A stretch of DNA of 11,214 bases, from positions 24,834 to 36,047 of the forward strand of contig DBVY01000003.1 in the NCBI GenBank assembly GCA_002308575.1, given 5' to 3'. Below, piece by piece: positions 1 to 7,012 of the stretch. The notes beneath the pieces were generated by a model that did not search any database, had not been told where the DNA came from, and worked only from the letters and a program-made list of their open reading frames with translations. Position 1 is the stretch's first letter. Every line of letters begins with the position of its first letter. Made by a program: the position numbers and the translations under genes. The DNA is from Christensenella sp. UBA1252. Its GTDB lineage: Bacteria; Bacillota; Clostridia; Christensenellales; CAG-1252.

Positions 1-2478
1 CCCGTCGGCGTGCACACCGGCGATTCGATCGTCGTCGCGCCGATCATGTCCTTGAACGAGCACGATCTGAAAATGTTGCAAGACAGCGCGATCAAGATCA
101 TCAGAGAGCTTAAAATCGAAGGCGGTTGCAACGTGCAATTCGCGCTCGATCCCAATTCGAGCAAGTATTATCTGATCGAGGTCAACCCCCGCGTTTCGCG
201 TTCGTCCGCTCTTGCTTCCAAAGCGAGCGGCTATCCGATCGCCCGCGTGACCGCGAAGATCGCCGTCGGTATGGAACTCAAAGATATCCCCGTTGCGGGC
301 GGTACGGCGGCAACCGAGCCTTCTTTGGATTACGTGGTCGCGAAATTCCCGCGCTTCCCGTTCGATAAATTTACGAACGCGTCCAATATCCTCGGAACGC
401 AGATGAAAGCGACGGGTGAAGTTATGGGCATCGGTTCCACGCTGTCCGAGTGTTTCTTAAAATCCATTCGCTCCCTCGAAACGGGCGTTTGCCATGTCCA
501 CCTCAAAAAGTTTGACGAGATGTCGACCGACGCGATCAAAGATTATTTGGGCGAATTCCGCGCGGACGGGATCTTCGCGGTTGCCGAAGCGATCCGCCGC
601 GGCGTTTCGATCGATGAACTCTATAAGCTGACGATGATCACGCCGCTGTTCTTGGAGTGCGTCAAATCCATCGTCGAAATGGAAAAGATCCTGAAAGCGA
701 AGCCGTTCGATTTGAACGCGCTGAAAGCCGCGAAGACGATGGGCTTCTCGGATAAATACGTCGCGAGCCTTTGGAACGCAAACGAGATCGAGATCTATTC
801 GCTCCGCAAGCAAAACGGCTTTACGCCCGTCTTCAAAATGGTGGACACCTTGCATACGGGCAAATATATCGCCTATCTGTATTCGACCTATTTGAACCTG
901 TTGGACGAGAACGTTAAAAACGAATCGCGCCTGACGGACAAAAACAAACTCGTCGTGCTCGGCGCGGGTCCGATCCGTATCGGGCAGGGCGTGGAATTCG
1001 ACTATTCGACCGTGCACGCCGTGCAAACGATCAAGCGAGCGGGTTACGAGGCGATCATCATCAACAACAACCCCGAAACCGTTTCGACCGATTACACGAC
1101 GGCGGATAAATTGTATTTCGAGCCGCTGACCCCCGAAGACGTGATGGCGATCCTCGATTTCGAAAAGCCCGAAGGCGTGATCGCGTCGCTCGGCGGACAA
1201 ACCGCGATCAACCTCGCCGACCCGCTCTATGCGCGCGGCGTTAAGATCGTCGGCACCGATTGCGCGGCGATCGACAAGGCGGAAAACCGCGACTTGTTTG
1301 AAAAATTGCTTTCGGAACTGAATATCCCGCGCCCCGAAGGAACGGCGGTCACGAAGATCGAGGACGGCGTGAAGGCGGCGGCGAAGATCGGCTATCCCGT
1401 TCTTGTGCGCCCGAGCTTCGTCCTCGGCGGCAGGGCGATGCAGATCGTCGGCAACGAAAAGGCGCTTCGCCATTACTTGAAGACCGCGGTCGAGATCGAC
1501 GAGGACAAACCCGTCTTGGTGGATCGTTACGTCGTCGGCAAGGAAGTCGAAGTGGACGCGGTGTGCGACGGCGTGGACGTCTTTGTGCCCGGCATTATGG
1601 AGCTCGTCGAGCGCACGGGTATCCACTCGGGCGACAGCATCTCGGTCTATCCGACCTTCTCGATCTCGGACAAGGTCAAAGGCACGATCCTGCAATACGC
1701 GAAAAAACTCGGCCTCGGTATCGGGATCAGAGGTCTTTACAACATTCAATTCATCGTGGACAGAAACGAAAAGGTCTATATTATCGAGGTCAACCCCCGT
1801 TCTTCGAGGACGGTGCCTTTCCTCTCCAAATCGACGGGCTTTTCCCTCGCGGACATCGCGACCGAAGTCATTATGGGAAAGAGCTTGAAGGAGCAGGGCA
1901 TTTTCGGGATCTACCCCGAAGAGAAAAAGCGCCACTACGTCAAAGTGCCGGTCTTCTCGTTCAACAAGATCAAGGGATTGGACGCCTATCTCTCGCCCGA
2001 AATGAAGTCCACGGGCGAAGCGATCGGTTACGACGACAAGCTCAACCGTGCGCTCTATAAAGCGATGCAAGCAGCGGGTATGAAACTGCAAAACTACGGC
2101 ACGGTGTTCGCAACGATCGCGGACGCGGACAAGGAAGAAGCGCTTCCTTTGATCCGCCGCTTCTATAACCTCGGCTTCAACATCGAGGCGACGTCCGGCA
2201 CCGCGAAATTCTTAAAGGAGAACGGGATCCGCACCCACGTTTTGAAAAAGATCAGCGAGGGCAGTTTGGAGATCCGCGATTCGATCCGCCAAGGGCATAT
2301 CGCGTACGTGATCAACACCTCGTCCGTCGGCGCCGAAAGCGCGAAATTGGACGGCGTCGAGATCCGCAAGTACGCGACCGAATCAAACGTTACGATGCTG
2401 ACTTCGCTCGACACCGTGAAAGTTCTTTTGGACATTCTCGAAGAAACGACGCTGACGATCTCCACGATCGACGCGTAA
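1..2478 (+). CDS. carB: Carbamoyl-phosphate synthase large subunit, 5'-truncated
   Basis: CarB makes carbamoyl phosphate from bicarbonate, two ATP and ammonia that the CarA glutaminase supplies; it feeds pyrimidine and arginine synthesis in the cytoplasm. The frame is open from base 1, and 825 residues are visible. Compared with the family length of about 1,070, roughly 240 N-terminal residues are missing, lost to the window edge rather than to mutation. In fragment numbering, the first ATP-grasp unit ends with ENPR-type motif EVNPRVSRSS from residue 60. The second synthetase half starts at LGAGPIRIGQG near residue 320 and has its matching EVNPRSSRT motif near 596. The MGS-like allosteric domain runs from about residue 697 to the end; ATSGTA, the following LKK and INTSS line up by eye with the UMP/IMP-binding segments of E. 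coli CarB, so UMP control is plausible. pyrK follows after 9 nt, so the genes are probably cotranscribed. The family assignment is certain. Confidence 0.98.
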   Translation, partial: PVGVHTGDSIVVAPIMSLNEHDLKMLQDSAIKIIRELKIEGGCNVQFALDPNSSKYYLIEVNPRVSRSSALASKASGYPIARVTAKIAVGMELKDIPVAGGTAATEPSLDYVVAKFPRFPFDKFTNASNILGTQMKATGEVMGIGSTLSECFLKSIRSLETGVCHVHLKKFDEMSTDAIKDYLGEFRADGIFAVAEAIRRGVSIDELYKLTMITPLFLECVKSIVEMEKILKAKPFDLNALKAAKTMGFSDKYVASLWNANEIEIYSLRKQNGFTPVFKMVDTLHTGKYIAYLYSTYLNLLDENVKNESRLTDKNKLVVLGAGPIRIGQGVEFDYSTVHAVQTIKRAGYEAIIINNNPETVSTDYTTADKLYFEPLTPEDVMAILDFEKPEGVIASLGGQTAINLADPLYARGVKIVGTDCAAIDKAENRDLFEKLLSELNIPRPEGTAVTKIEDGVKAAAKIGYPVLVRPSFVLGGRAMQIVGNEKALRHYLKTAVEIDEDKPVLVDRYVVGKEVEVDAVCDGVDVFVPGIMELVERTGIHSGDSISVYPTFSISDKVKGTILQYAKKLGLGIGIRGLYNIQFIVDRNEKVYIIEVNPRSSRTVPFLSKSTGFSLADIATEVIMGKSLKEQGIFGIYPEEKKRHYVKVPVFSFNKIKGLDAYLSPEMKSTGEAIGYDDKLNRALYKAMQAAGMKLQNYGTVFATIADADKEEALPLIRRFYNLGFNIEATSGTAKFLKENGIRTHVLKKISEGSLEIRDSIRQGHIAYVINTSSVGAESAKLDGVEIRKYATESNVTMLTSLDTVKVLLDILEETTLTISTIDA

Positions 2479-2487
2479 AGGAGAAAG

Positions 2488-3216
2488 ATGAAACAAGTTG
2501 TTTTGGAAGTGGAAAAGACGGAGCCCCTTGCGGACGGCGTCTTTAAAACGGTGTTTCGCGGCGACGTTTCGGGCGTTAAAAGCCCCGGGCAATTCGTAAA
2601 CGTCAAGATCCGCGATCTGTATCTGCGCCGCCCGATCTCGGTCTGCGATCTGGGAGAGGACGCCTTGACCCTCGTCTATAAAGTCGTCGGCAAGGGAACG
2701 GAAAAACTCTCCGAAAGCAAGTGTGGCGACGCGTTCGATATGCTGACGGGTCTCGGCAACGGTTACGATCTTTCGCGCGCGGGCGATAAGCCGCTTTTGA
2801 TCGGCGGCGGCGTCGGCGTGCCGCCCCTCTATTACCTTGCGAAAAAACTCGTCGAAAGGGGAGCGAGCCCCTTCGTCGCGCTCGGCTTCAACCGCAAAGC
2901 GGACGCGTTTTTCGTTCGCGAATTCGAAGAGATCGGCGCGAAAGTCGCGGTCGCTACGGTGGACGGATCGCTCGGCGAAAAAGGGTTCGTTACGGGCGTG
3001 CTTCCCGAAACCTATTCGTATTTTTACGCGTGCGGCCCCGAACCGATGCTGAAAGCCGTGTTCACCGCAACGAAGACGGAAGGCGAACTTTCTTTCGAAG
3101 AAAGAATGGGGTGCGGGTTCGGCGCGTGTATGGGCTGTTCGTGCAAAACGATCGCGGGCAATAAGCGTATTTGCAAGGAAGGGCCCGTTTTGAAAAAAGG
3201 GGAAATACTATGGTAG
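2488..3216 (+). CDS. pyrK: Dihydroorotate dehydrogenase B electron-transfer subunit
   Basis: PyrK is the FAD and [2Fe-2S] subunit that passes electrons from dihydroorotate, oxidised by PyrD, to NAD+. The 242-residue length is close to the family norm (about 250). The FAD domain shows PGQF at 33-36 and RRPIS at 47-51. The NAD-binding lobe has the glycine loop GGGVGVPP at 106-113 and a CGPEPML motif near 182. The iron-sulfur ligands are Cys209, Cys214, Cys217 and Cys229 in the typical C-x4-C-x2-C-x11-C arrangement; Cys219 is an extra nearby cysteine. The ATG follows an AAAGGAG ribosome site and lies 9 nt after carB. The 3' end overlaps pyrD by 7 nt, which suggests translational coupling of the two partner subunits. 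Presence of PyrK shows that the organism uses the NAD-linked class 1B enzyme typical of Gram-positive bacteria rather than a quinone-linked class 2 enzyme. Confidence 0.97.
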   Translation: MKQVVLEVEKTEPLADGVFKTVFRGDVSGVKSPGQFVNVKIRDLYLRRPISVCDLGEDALTLVYKVVGKGTEKLSESKCGDAFDMLTGLGNGYDLSRAGDKPLLIGGGVGVPPLYYLAKKLVERGASPFVALGFNRKADAFFVREFEEIGAKVAVATVDGSLGEKGFVTGVLPETYSYFYACGPEPMLKAVFTATKTEGELSFEERMGCGFGACMGCSCKTIAGNKRICKEGPVLKKGEILW

Positions 3217-4124
3217 CATTCGATTTGACGACGGAACTTTGCGGCGTCACGCTCGACAATCCCGTTATCCCGGCGAGCGGCACGTTCGGTTACGGTTACG
3301 AGTTCGCCGAACTTTACGATATCAACGTGCTCGGCACCTTTTCCTTTAAGGGAACGACGCTGAACGAGCGCTTCGGCAACCCGACGCCGCGCATCGCGGA
3401 ATGCGCGTCCGGTATGTTGAACGCGGTCGGTCTTCAAAATCCGGGCGTGCAAAAGGTTGTTTCGGAAGAGTTGCCAAAGCTCAAAAAAGCGTTTCGCAAG
3501 CCCGTAATGGCGAACGTCAGCGGGTTCTCGGTCAAAGAGTACGTCGAAGTGTGCCGCATTTTGGATCGTGAGCCGCAGGTCGGCTGGTTCGAAGTCAACG
3601 TTTCCTGCCCGAACGTGCACGGCGGCGGCCTGAGTTTCGGAACCGATCCATGCGTGGCGGCGGAAGTAACGCGCGAGGTCAAAAAAGTTACGACGAAACC
3701 CGTGATCATCAAGCTTTCGCCCAACGTAACGGATATCACCGAGATCGCGAGAGCGGTCGAGGGCGAAGGGGCGGACGCGGTTTCTTTGATCAACACGCTG
3801 GTCGGTATGCGCTTGGATCTCCGCGCGCGGAAACCGATTTTGAAAAACGTAACGGGCGGTCTTTCGGGCCCCGCGGTCTTTCCGATCGCGCTGAATATGG
3901 TGTATAAAACGGCGAAAGCGGTTTCGATCCCCGTGATCGGAATGGGCGGAGTGTCGACGGCGGAAGACGTCCTCGAAATGACGCTCGCGGGGGCGGCGGC
4001 GGTCGAAGTCGGCGCGGCGAACCTCGTGGACCCGTTCGCCTGCAAAAAAATCATAGAAGATCTGCCGAGAGCGATGGAAAAGTACGGCATTCGGTCGTTA
4101 AACGAAATAAGGGGGAAAGCATAA
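3210..4124 (+). CDS. pyrD: Dihydroorotate dehydrogenase B catalytic subunit (class 1B)
   Basis: PyrD oxidises dihydroorotate to orotate with FMN; together with PyrK it forms the NAD-dependent heterotetramer. The protein is 304 residues, normal for class 1B. Visible motifs are [11 protein letters not shown] at 17-27, NAVGLQNPG near 70, the loop [11 protein letters not shown] with Cys133 as the expected catalytic base, [19 protein letters not shown], and the FMN phosphate motif GMGG at about 244-247. A cysteine rather than serine in the catalytic loop separates it from class 2 enzymes. I chose the ATG at 3210: it has an AAGGGGAAA ribosome site 5-12 nt upstream, and the protein then starts just before the conserved N-terminal strand. 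An in-frame TTG at 3171 would add 13 unconserved residues inside pyrK. The start overlaps the pyrK stop by 7 nt, and the TAA overlaps the pyrF ATG by one base (TAATG). Confidence 0.97.
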   Translation: MVAFDLTTELCGVTLDNPVIPASGTFGYGYEFAELYDINVLGTFSFKGTTLNERFGNPTPRIAECASGMLNAVGLQNPGVQKVVSEELPKLKKAFRKPVMANVSGFSVKEYVEVCRILDREPQVGWFEVNVSCPNVHGGGLSFGTDPCVAAEVTREVKKVTTKPVIIKLSPNVTDITEIARAVEGEGADAVSLINTLVGMRLDLRARKPILKNVTGGLSGPAVFPIALNMVYKTAKAVSIPVIGMGGVSTAEDVLEMTLAGAAAVEVGAANLVDPFACKKIIEDLPRAMEKYGIRSLNEIRGKA

Positions 4125-4825
4125 TGGCAAAAGACGTAATTATCGCGTGCGATTTCGACAGCGCGGAAAAAACGCTCGCGTTTTTGGACCTTTTCAAAGG
4201 AAAAAAGCCGTTTGTAAAGATCGGAATGGAGCTCTTTTACGCGGCGGGGCCGGACATCGTTCGCGCGATCAAAGAAAGAGGGCATAAGGTTTTTTTGGAT
4301 CTCAAATTGCACGACATTCCGAACACCGTGAAAAAGAGTATGGCGGTTTTGTCCTCGCTCGGCGCGGACATTTGCAACTTACACGCCGCGGGCACGAAGG
4401 CAATGATGACCGCCGCGCTCGAAGGGCTGACCCGTCCGGACGGAACGCGCCCCCTGTTGATTGCGGTCACCCAGCTGACGTCCACGGACGAAGAGGCGAT
4501 GAAGCGCGACCTTTTGATCGAAAAACCGATGAAAGAGGTCGTTCGCCATTACGCGATGAACGCGAAAGAGGCGGGATTGGACGGCGTCGTTTGCTCGCCT
4601 CTCGAAGCGGGCGAAGTGCACGAGGCTTGCGGGAAAGAATTTTTGACCGTGACCCCGGGCGTTCGGTTCGCGGACGGCGACAAAGGGGATCAAAAGCGGG
4701 TCATGACGCCCGCGGAAGCGAGAAAAGCGGGTTCGGATTATATCGTCGTCGGTCGCCCGATCACGGCGGCGGCGGATCCCGTTGCGGCGTACGAACGGTG
4801 CGTAAAAGAATTTTTGGAAGCATAA
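4124..4825 (+). CDS. pyrF: Orotidine 5'-phosphate decarboxylase
   Basis: PyrF decarboxylates OMP to UMP, the last step of the pathway. The 233-residue length and sequence fit the short bacterial type I family, like B. subtilis PyrF. The catalytic array D-x-K-x-x-x-D is present as Asp59, Lys61 and Asp64 within [12 protein letters not shown]. The substrate-phosphate contacts correspond to TPGVR at 177-181 and GRPIT at 210-214, and NLHAAG around 85-90 is the conserved strand between them. The start codon shares its A with the pyrD stop, and a GGGGG-rich ribosome site lies within the pyrD 3' end, so translation is probably coupled. pyrE follows after 13 nt. Nothing is unusual about this gene. Confidence 0.97.
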   Translation: MAKDVIIACDFDSAEKTLAFLDLFKGKKPFVKIGMELFYAAGPDIVRAIKERGHKVFLDLKLHDIPNTVKKSMAVLSSLGADICNLHAAGTKAMMTAALEGLTRPDGTRPLLIAVTQLTSTDEEAMKRDLLIEKPMKEVVRHYAMNAKEAGLDGVVCSPLEAGEVHEACGKEFLTVTPGVRFADGDKGDQKRVMTPAEARKAGSDYIVVGRPITAAADPVAAYERCVKEFLEA

Positions 4826-4838
4826 AGGAGAAAGAAAA

Positions 4839-5474
4839 ATGGATATTTCGATTCAAGTTGCGAAAGCGTTACTCTCGATCAAAGCGGTGTTTTTCCGCCC
4901 GAACGAGCCTTTTATTTGGGCGAGCGGGATCAAAAGCCCCGTGTACTGCGATAACCGCCTGACCCTGACCGCGCCCGAAGCGCGCCTGATCGTTGAAAAC
5001 GGACTCGCGGAAACCATTCGCCGAAACTATCCCGACGCGGAAGTTTTGATGGGAACCTCGACCGCCGGCATCGCGCACGCCGCGATCACCGCCCACATCA
5101 TGGGGCTCCCGATGGGTTACGTTCGCTCGGGCGCAAAAGATCACGGCAGACAGAACCGCATCGAGGGCAAACTCGAAAAAGGGCAAAAGACGGTCGTCGT
5201 TGAGGACTTGATCTCGACGGGCGGCAGCGTGATCGACACGGTCGAAGCCTTGCGCGAAGCGGGCGCGGACGTCCTCGGCGTCGTCAGCATCTTTACGTAC
5301 GGCATGCAAAAAGGACTCGACCGCCTTGCGGCGGCGAACGTCAAAAACGTTTCGCTGACGAACTTCGACGTGATCGCGAAAGTCGCGGCGGAAGAAGGGT
5401 ATATCGCGGCGGAAGACGTCGCGCGGCTGATCGCCTTCCGCAACAATCCGTCCGACGAAAGTTGGATTCATTAA
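4839..5474 (+). CDS. pyrE: Orotate phosphoribosyltransferase
   Basis: PyrE joins orotate to PRPP to give OMP, the substrate of the upstream-encoded PyrF. It has 211 residues, as expected. The PRPP-binding signature VVVEDLISTGGSV lies at 119-131. The flexible catalytic loop is YVRSGAKDHGRQNRIEG at 94-110, with Lys100 and His102 in the positions of the conserved loop residues. The N-terminal FIWASGIKSPVYCDNR segment (25-40) is the orotate-binding region, similar to the B. subtilis-type enzyme. The AAAGGAG ribosome site overlaps the pyrF stop codon and sits 8 nt before the ATG. pyrB starts 10 nt after the stop. No damage or atypical residue is seen. Confidence 0.97.
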   Translation: MDISIQVAKALLSIKAVFFRPNEPFIWASGIKSPVYCDNRLTLTAPEARLIVENGLAETIRRNYPDAEVLMGTSTAGIAHAAITAHIMGLPMGYVRSGAKDHGRQNRIEGKLEKGQKTVVVEDLISTGGSVIDTVEALREAGADVLGVVSIFTYGMQKGLDRLAAANVKNVSLTNFDVIAKVAAEEGYIAAEDVARLIAFRNNPSDESWIH

Positions 5475-5484
5475 GGGAGAAACC

Positions 5485-6576
5485 ATGAGAAGCCTGATCG
5501 ACATTTGCGATTTGTCCAAAGAAGAAATCAACGAGATGATCGCCGTGGCAACGGATATCATCGCCCGCCCCGACGCCTATTCCGAGAAGTGCAAGGGAAA
5601 GAAGATCGCAACTTTGTTTTTCGAGCCGTCCACGCGGACGCGCCTTTCCTTCGAAGCGGCGATGTACGAGCTCGGCGGAAACGTCTTGCCCGTTCCGGGC
5701 GAGGCTTTATCCTCCGCGGCGAAAGGAGAGAGCGTGGCGGATACCGTGCGCGTGATCTCGTCCTACGCGGACATCATCGCGATGCGTTCCCCGAAAGAGG
5801 GCGCGGCGTTCGTTGCGGCGGAGAGCGCGAACGTTCCGATCATCAACGCGGGCGACGGCGGGCATTGTCATCCGACCCAAACGCTCGCCGACCTCTTTAC
5901 GATCTACCGCGAAAAGGGAACGTTCGATAACCTGACCGTCGGCTTTTGCGGCGACTTGAAGTACGGCAGGACCGTGCATTCTTTGATCACCGCGCTGTCG
6001 AGATACCAAAACGTCAAGATCGTTTTGATCTCCCCGGAGGAACTCAAACTGCCGAATTACGTAAAACTCGGCGTGATCGAAAAGACGGGCATGGCGTACG
6101 AGGAAACGACCGACCTCGAAAAGGCGATCCCCGATCTCGACATTTTGTATATGACCCGCATTCAGCAGGAGCGCTTTGACGACCGCGCAGAGTACGAAAG
6201 GTTGAAAGACGCCTACGTCCTGACAGCGGAAAAGATGCAAGCCGCGAAAAAGGACGCTTGCGTGATGCACCCGTTGCCGCGCGTAAACGAGATCAGCGTC
6301 AAGGTGGACGCCGATCCGCGCGCTTGCTATTTCAAGCAGGTCGAAAACGGAAAATATATCCGCATGGCGCTGATCTTGAAGCTCCTCGAAGAGGCGAAGA
6401 ACCCCGCGCGCGAAAATCTCCTCGCGGGAACGGACGTTTTCGAATCCGAAGAAGGGTGCGAGAATCCGCGCTGTATATCGAGGACGGAGCAGGAGTTGCC
6501 GAGATTGTTTAAGGTAGTAGACAAAAGCGCAGGCGTGTTTCGTTGCGTATATTGCGAAAAAAGGAAGCGTTTTTGA
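5485..6576 (+). CDS. pyrB: Aspartate carbamoyltransferase with C-terminal PyrI-like zinc tail
   Basis: PyrB condenses carbamoyl phosphate and aspartate to carbamoyl aspartate, the committed pyrimidine step. Residues 1-302 are a complete catalytic chain: STRTR at 49-53, Lys80 in AAKGES, Arg101 in MRSP, HPTQTLADL from His129, the MTRIQQER segment, and HPLPRVNEI. A linker (about 303-324) then leads to a tail with Cys325, Cys330, Cys354 and Cys357. The spacing C-x4-C-x23-C-x2-C and the flanking NPRCIS and CVYCEK match the zinc domain of the E. coli regulatory subunit PyrI (Cys109, 114, 138, 141). The N-terminal nucleotide-binding domain of PyrI is absent, so this is not a full PyrBI fusion. I infer a structural, trimer-stabilising or interface role for the tail rather than CTP/ATP control. 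It is the last gene of the operon and has an AAGGGAG ribosome site; the terminator follows about 150 nt downstream. Confidence 0.96.
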   Translation: MRSLIDICDLSKEEINEMIAVATDIIARPDAYSEKCKGKKIATLFFEPSTRTRLSFEAAMYELGGNVLPVPGEALSSAAKGESVADTVRVISSYADIIAMRSPKEGAAFVAAESANVPIINAGDGGHCHPTQTLADLFTIYREKGTFDNLTVGFCGDLKYGRTVHSLITALSRYQNVKIVLISPEELKLPNYVKLGVIEKTGMAYEETTDLEKAIPDLDILYMTRIQQERFDDRAEYERLKDAYVLTAEKMQAAKKDACVMHPLPRVNEISVKVDADPRACYFKQVENGKYIRMALILKLLEEAKNPARENLLAGTDVFESEEGCENPRCISRTEQELPRLFKVVDKSAGVFRCVYCEKRKRF

Positions 6577-6582
6577 TGAACG

Positions 6583-6661
6583 GCAACCTTATGGTTGCAT
6601 GAACCGCGCCGCCGGCGCGTGAATTGCCCTTTGGGCATGAATTGCAATTCTTTCGAATTGC
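6583..6661 (+). repeat. String of four short hairpins with ATGAA/TGAATT linkers
   Basis: Four perfect small inverted repeats lie head to tail just after the pyrB stop. They are GCAACC-TTAT-GGTTGC (6583-6598), CGCGCC-GCC-GGCGCG (6605-6619), GCCC-TTT-GGGC (6626-6636) and GCAATTC-TTTC-GAATTGC (6644-6661). Stem sequences differ completely, yet the linkers are nearly the same: ATGAA before the first, ATGAA, TGAATT and ATGAATT between the others. Three of the four stems begin and end with GC. The array would be in the 3' untranslated part of the pyr mRNA, ahead of the terminator. It has no T run, so it is not itself a terminator. Function is unknown. Confidence 0.75.
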
Positions 6662-6665
6662 GTTA

Positions 6666-6694
6666 TGGATAAACGATTTAAACGTCCGTATCCA
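6666..6694 (+). repeat. Weak stem-loop after the hairpin string
   Basis: TGGATA at 6666-6671 is the exact reverse complement of TATCCA at 6689-6694, enclosing 17 nt that contain a further short ACG/CGT pairing. It lacks the ATGAA-type linker on its right side and is AT-rich inside, so it may be a decayed fifth member of the upstream hairpin string or chance. Confidence 0.35.
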
Positions 6695-6722
6695 AAGCCG
6701 CTTGATTAAAAAATATAAAATG

Positions 6723-6749
6723 AAAGCAGATGCGAAAGCGTCTGTTTTT
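6723..6749 (+). terminator. Intrinsic terminator of the pyr operon
   Basis: CAGATGC (6727-6733), a GAAA tetraloop (6734-6737) and GCGTCTG (6738-6744) form a seven-pair stem with one U-G wobble. It is followed by five T residues (6745-6749) and further TT after one G. The preceding AAAG can extend the stem into the T run. This is a textbook rho-independent terminator, about 150 nt after the pyrB stop and on the same strand. No gene lies between pyrB and it, so it most likely ends the pyr transcript. Confidence 0.87.
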
Positions 6750-6796
6750 GTTATATCGGAAAATCCTTTGAGCGAAGCGGGAATTCGTTCTATGCG

Positions 6797-6826
6797 GCGA
6801 TCTCTCCGTTCCGGTCGAGATGACGG
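6797..6826. repeat. Possible relic of a dispersed palindromic repeat
   Basis: The reverse complement reads as CGTCATCTCGACCGGA, then a short stretch, then GGAGAGATCGCC. From memory this resembles a family of intergenic elements found in many bacterial genomes, with ends of the form GTCATCTCGACC and GGAGAGATC around a variable centre. ATCTC (6800-6804) and GAGAT (6817-6821) form the terminal stem. Only one copy is present in this window, so the assignment rests on recognition of the pattern alone. Confidence 0.4.
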
Positions 6827-6876
6827 AATAAAAACACAAATTTACAATTCAAAATCGTGGGGTCGGGAAGGACTCG

Positions 6877-6923
6877 GGCGCGGTATGCCGAAAAAGTTCG
6901 GTATTGACAATCGCGCCTTTTTT
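6877..6923 (+). terminator. Inverted repeat with T run, possible second terminator overlapping a promoter
   Basis: GGCGCG (6877-6882) is complementary to CGCGCC (6912-6917), which is followed directly by six T residues (6918-6923). Inside lies a second pairing, ATGCCGA (6885-6891) with TCGGTAT (6898-6904), with one G-U pair. The outer stem plus T run has terminator form, and could stop read-through from the pyr operon. The -35 box of the downstream promoter begins at the inner stem's right arm, so the element could instead be part of the promoter's control region. The asymmetric joint between inner and outer stems makes the fold less certain than the one at 6727-6744. Confidence 0.45.
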
Positions 6924-6933
6924 ATTTTATTAT
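6904..6933 (+). promoter_or_regulatory. Housekeeping sigma promoter for the lipoprotein gene
   Basis: A perfect TTGACA -35 box (6904-6909) is followed by an 18-nt spacer and TATTAT (6928-6933), five of six matches to the -10 consensus. An overlapping TATAAA at 6931 has a 21-nt spacing and is less likely. Transcription would start near 6940, leaving a leader of about 70 nt before the ATG at 7013. The surrounding AT-rich tract supports the call. Confidence 0.75.
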
Positions 6934-7000
6934 AAAATATGTGTTAGCATTTTCTTTTTTTTCGTGGCGCGCGTAAACACAATCAAAAAAAATCCATTTG

Positions 7001-7005
7001 GGAGG
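7001..7005 (+). promoter_or_regulatory. Ribosome binding site of the lipoprotein gene
   Basis: A consensus GGAGG lies 7 nt before the ATG at 7013. It fixes the start just ahead of a basic N-terminus and hydrophobic signal sequence; no other ATG nearby has such a site. Confidence 0.9.
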
Positions 7006-7012
7006 AACCTAA

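Noticed and set aside
457..2091. A minus-strand open frame of 544 codons inside carB
   Set aside because: Same codon-avoidance effect in a well-conserved gene; the product is arginine-rich and unrecognisable.
3171..3209. An upstream TTG start for pyrD
   Set aside because: It would add 13 residues encoded within the pyrK iron-sulfur region; the ATG at 3210 has a proper ribosome site and fits the family length.
6583..6661. CRISPR array
   Set aside because: The constant parts are only 5-7 nt and the variable parts are self-complementary hairpins of 11-18 nt; no cas genes are present.
6624..6935. A 103-codon plus-strand frame in the spacer, starting at TTG
   Set aside because: It runs through the hairpin string, the terminator and the next promoter, has no ribosome site, and its product resembles no known protein.
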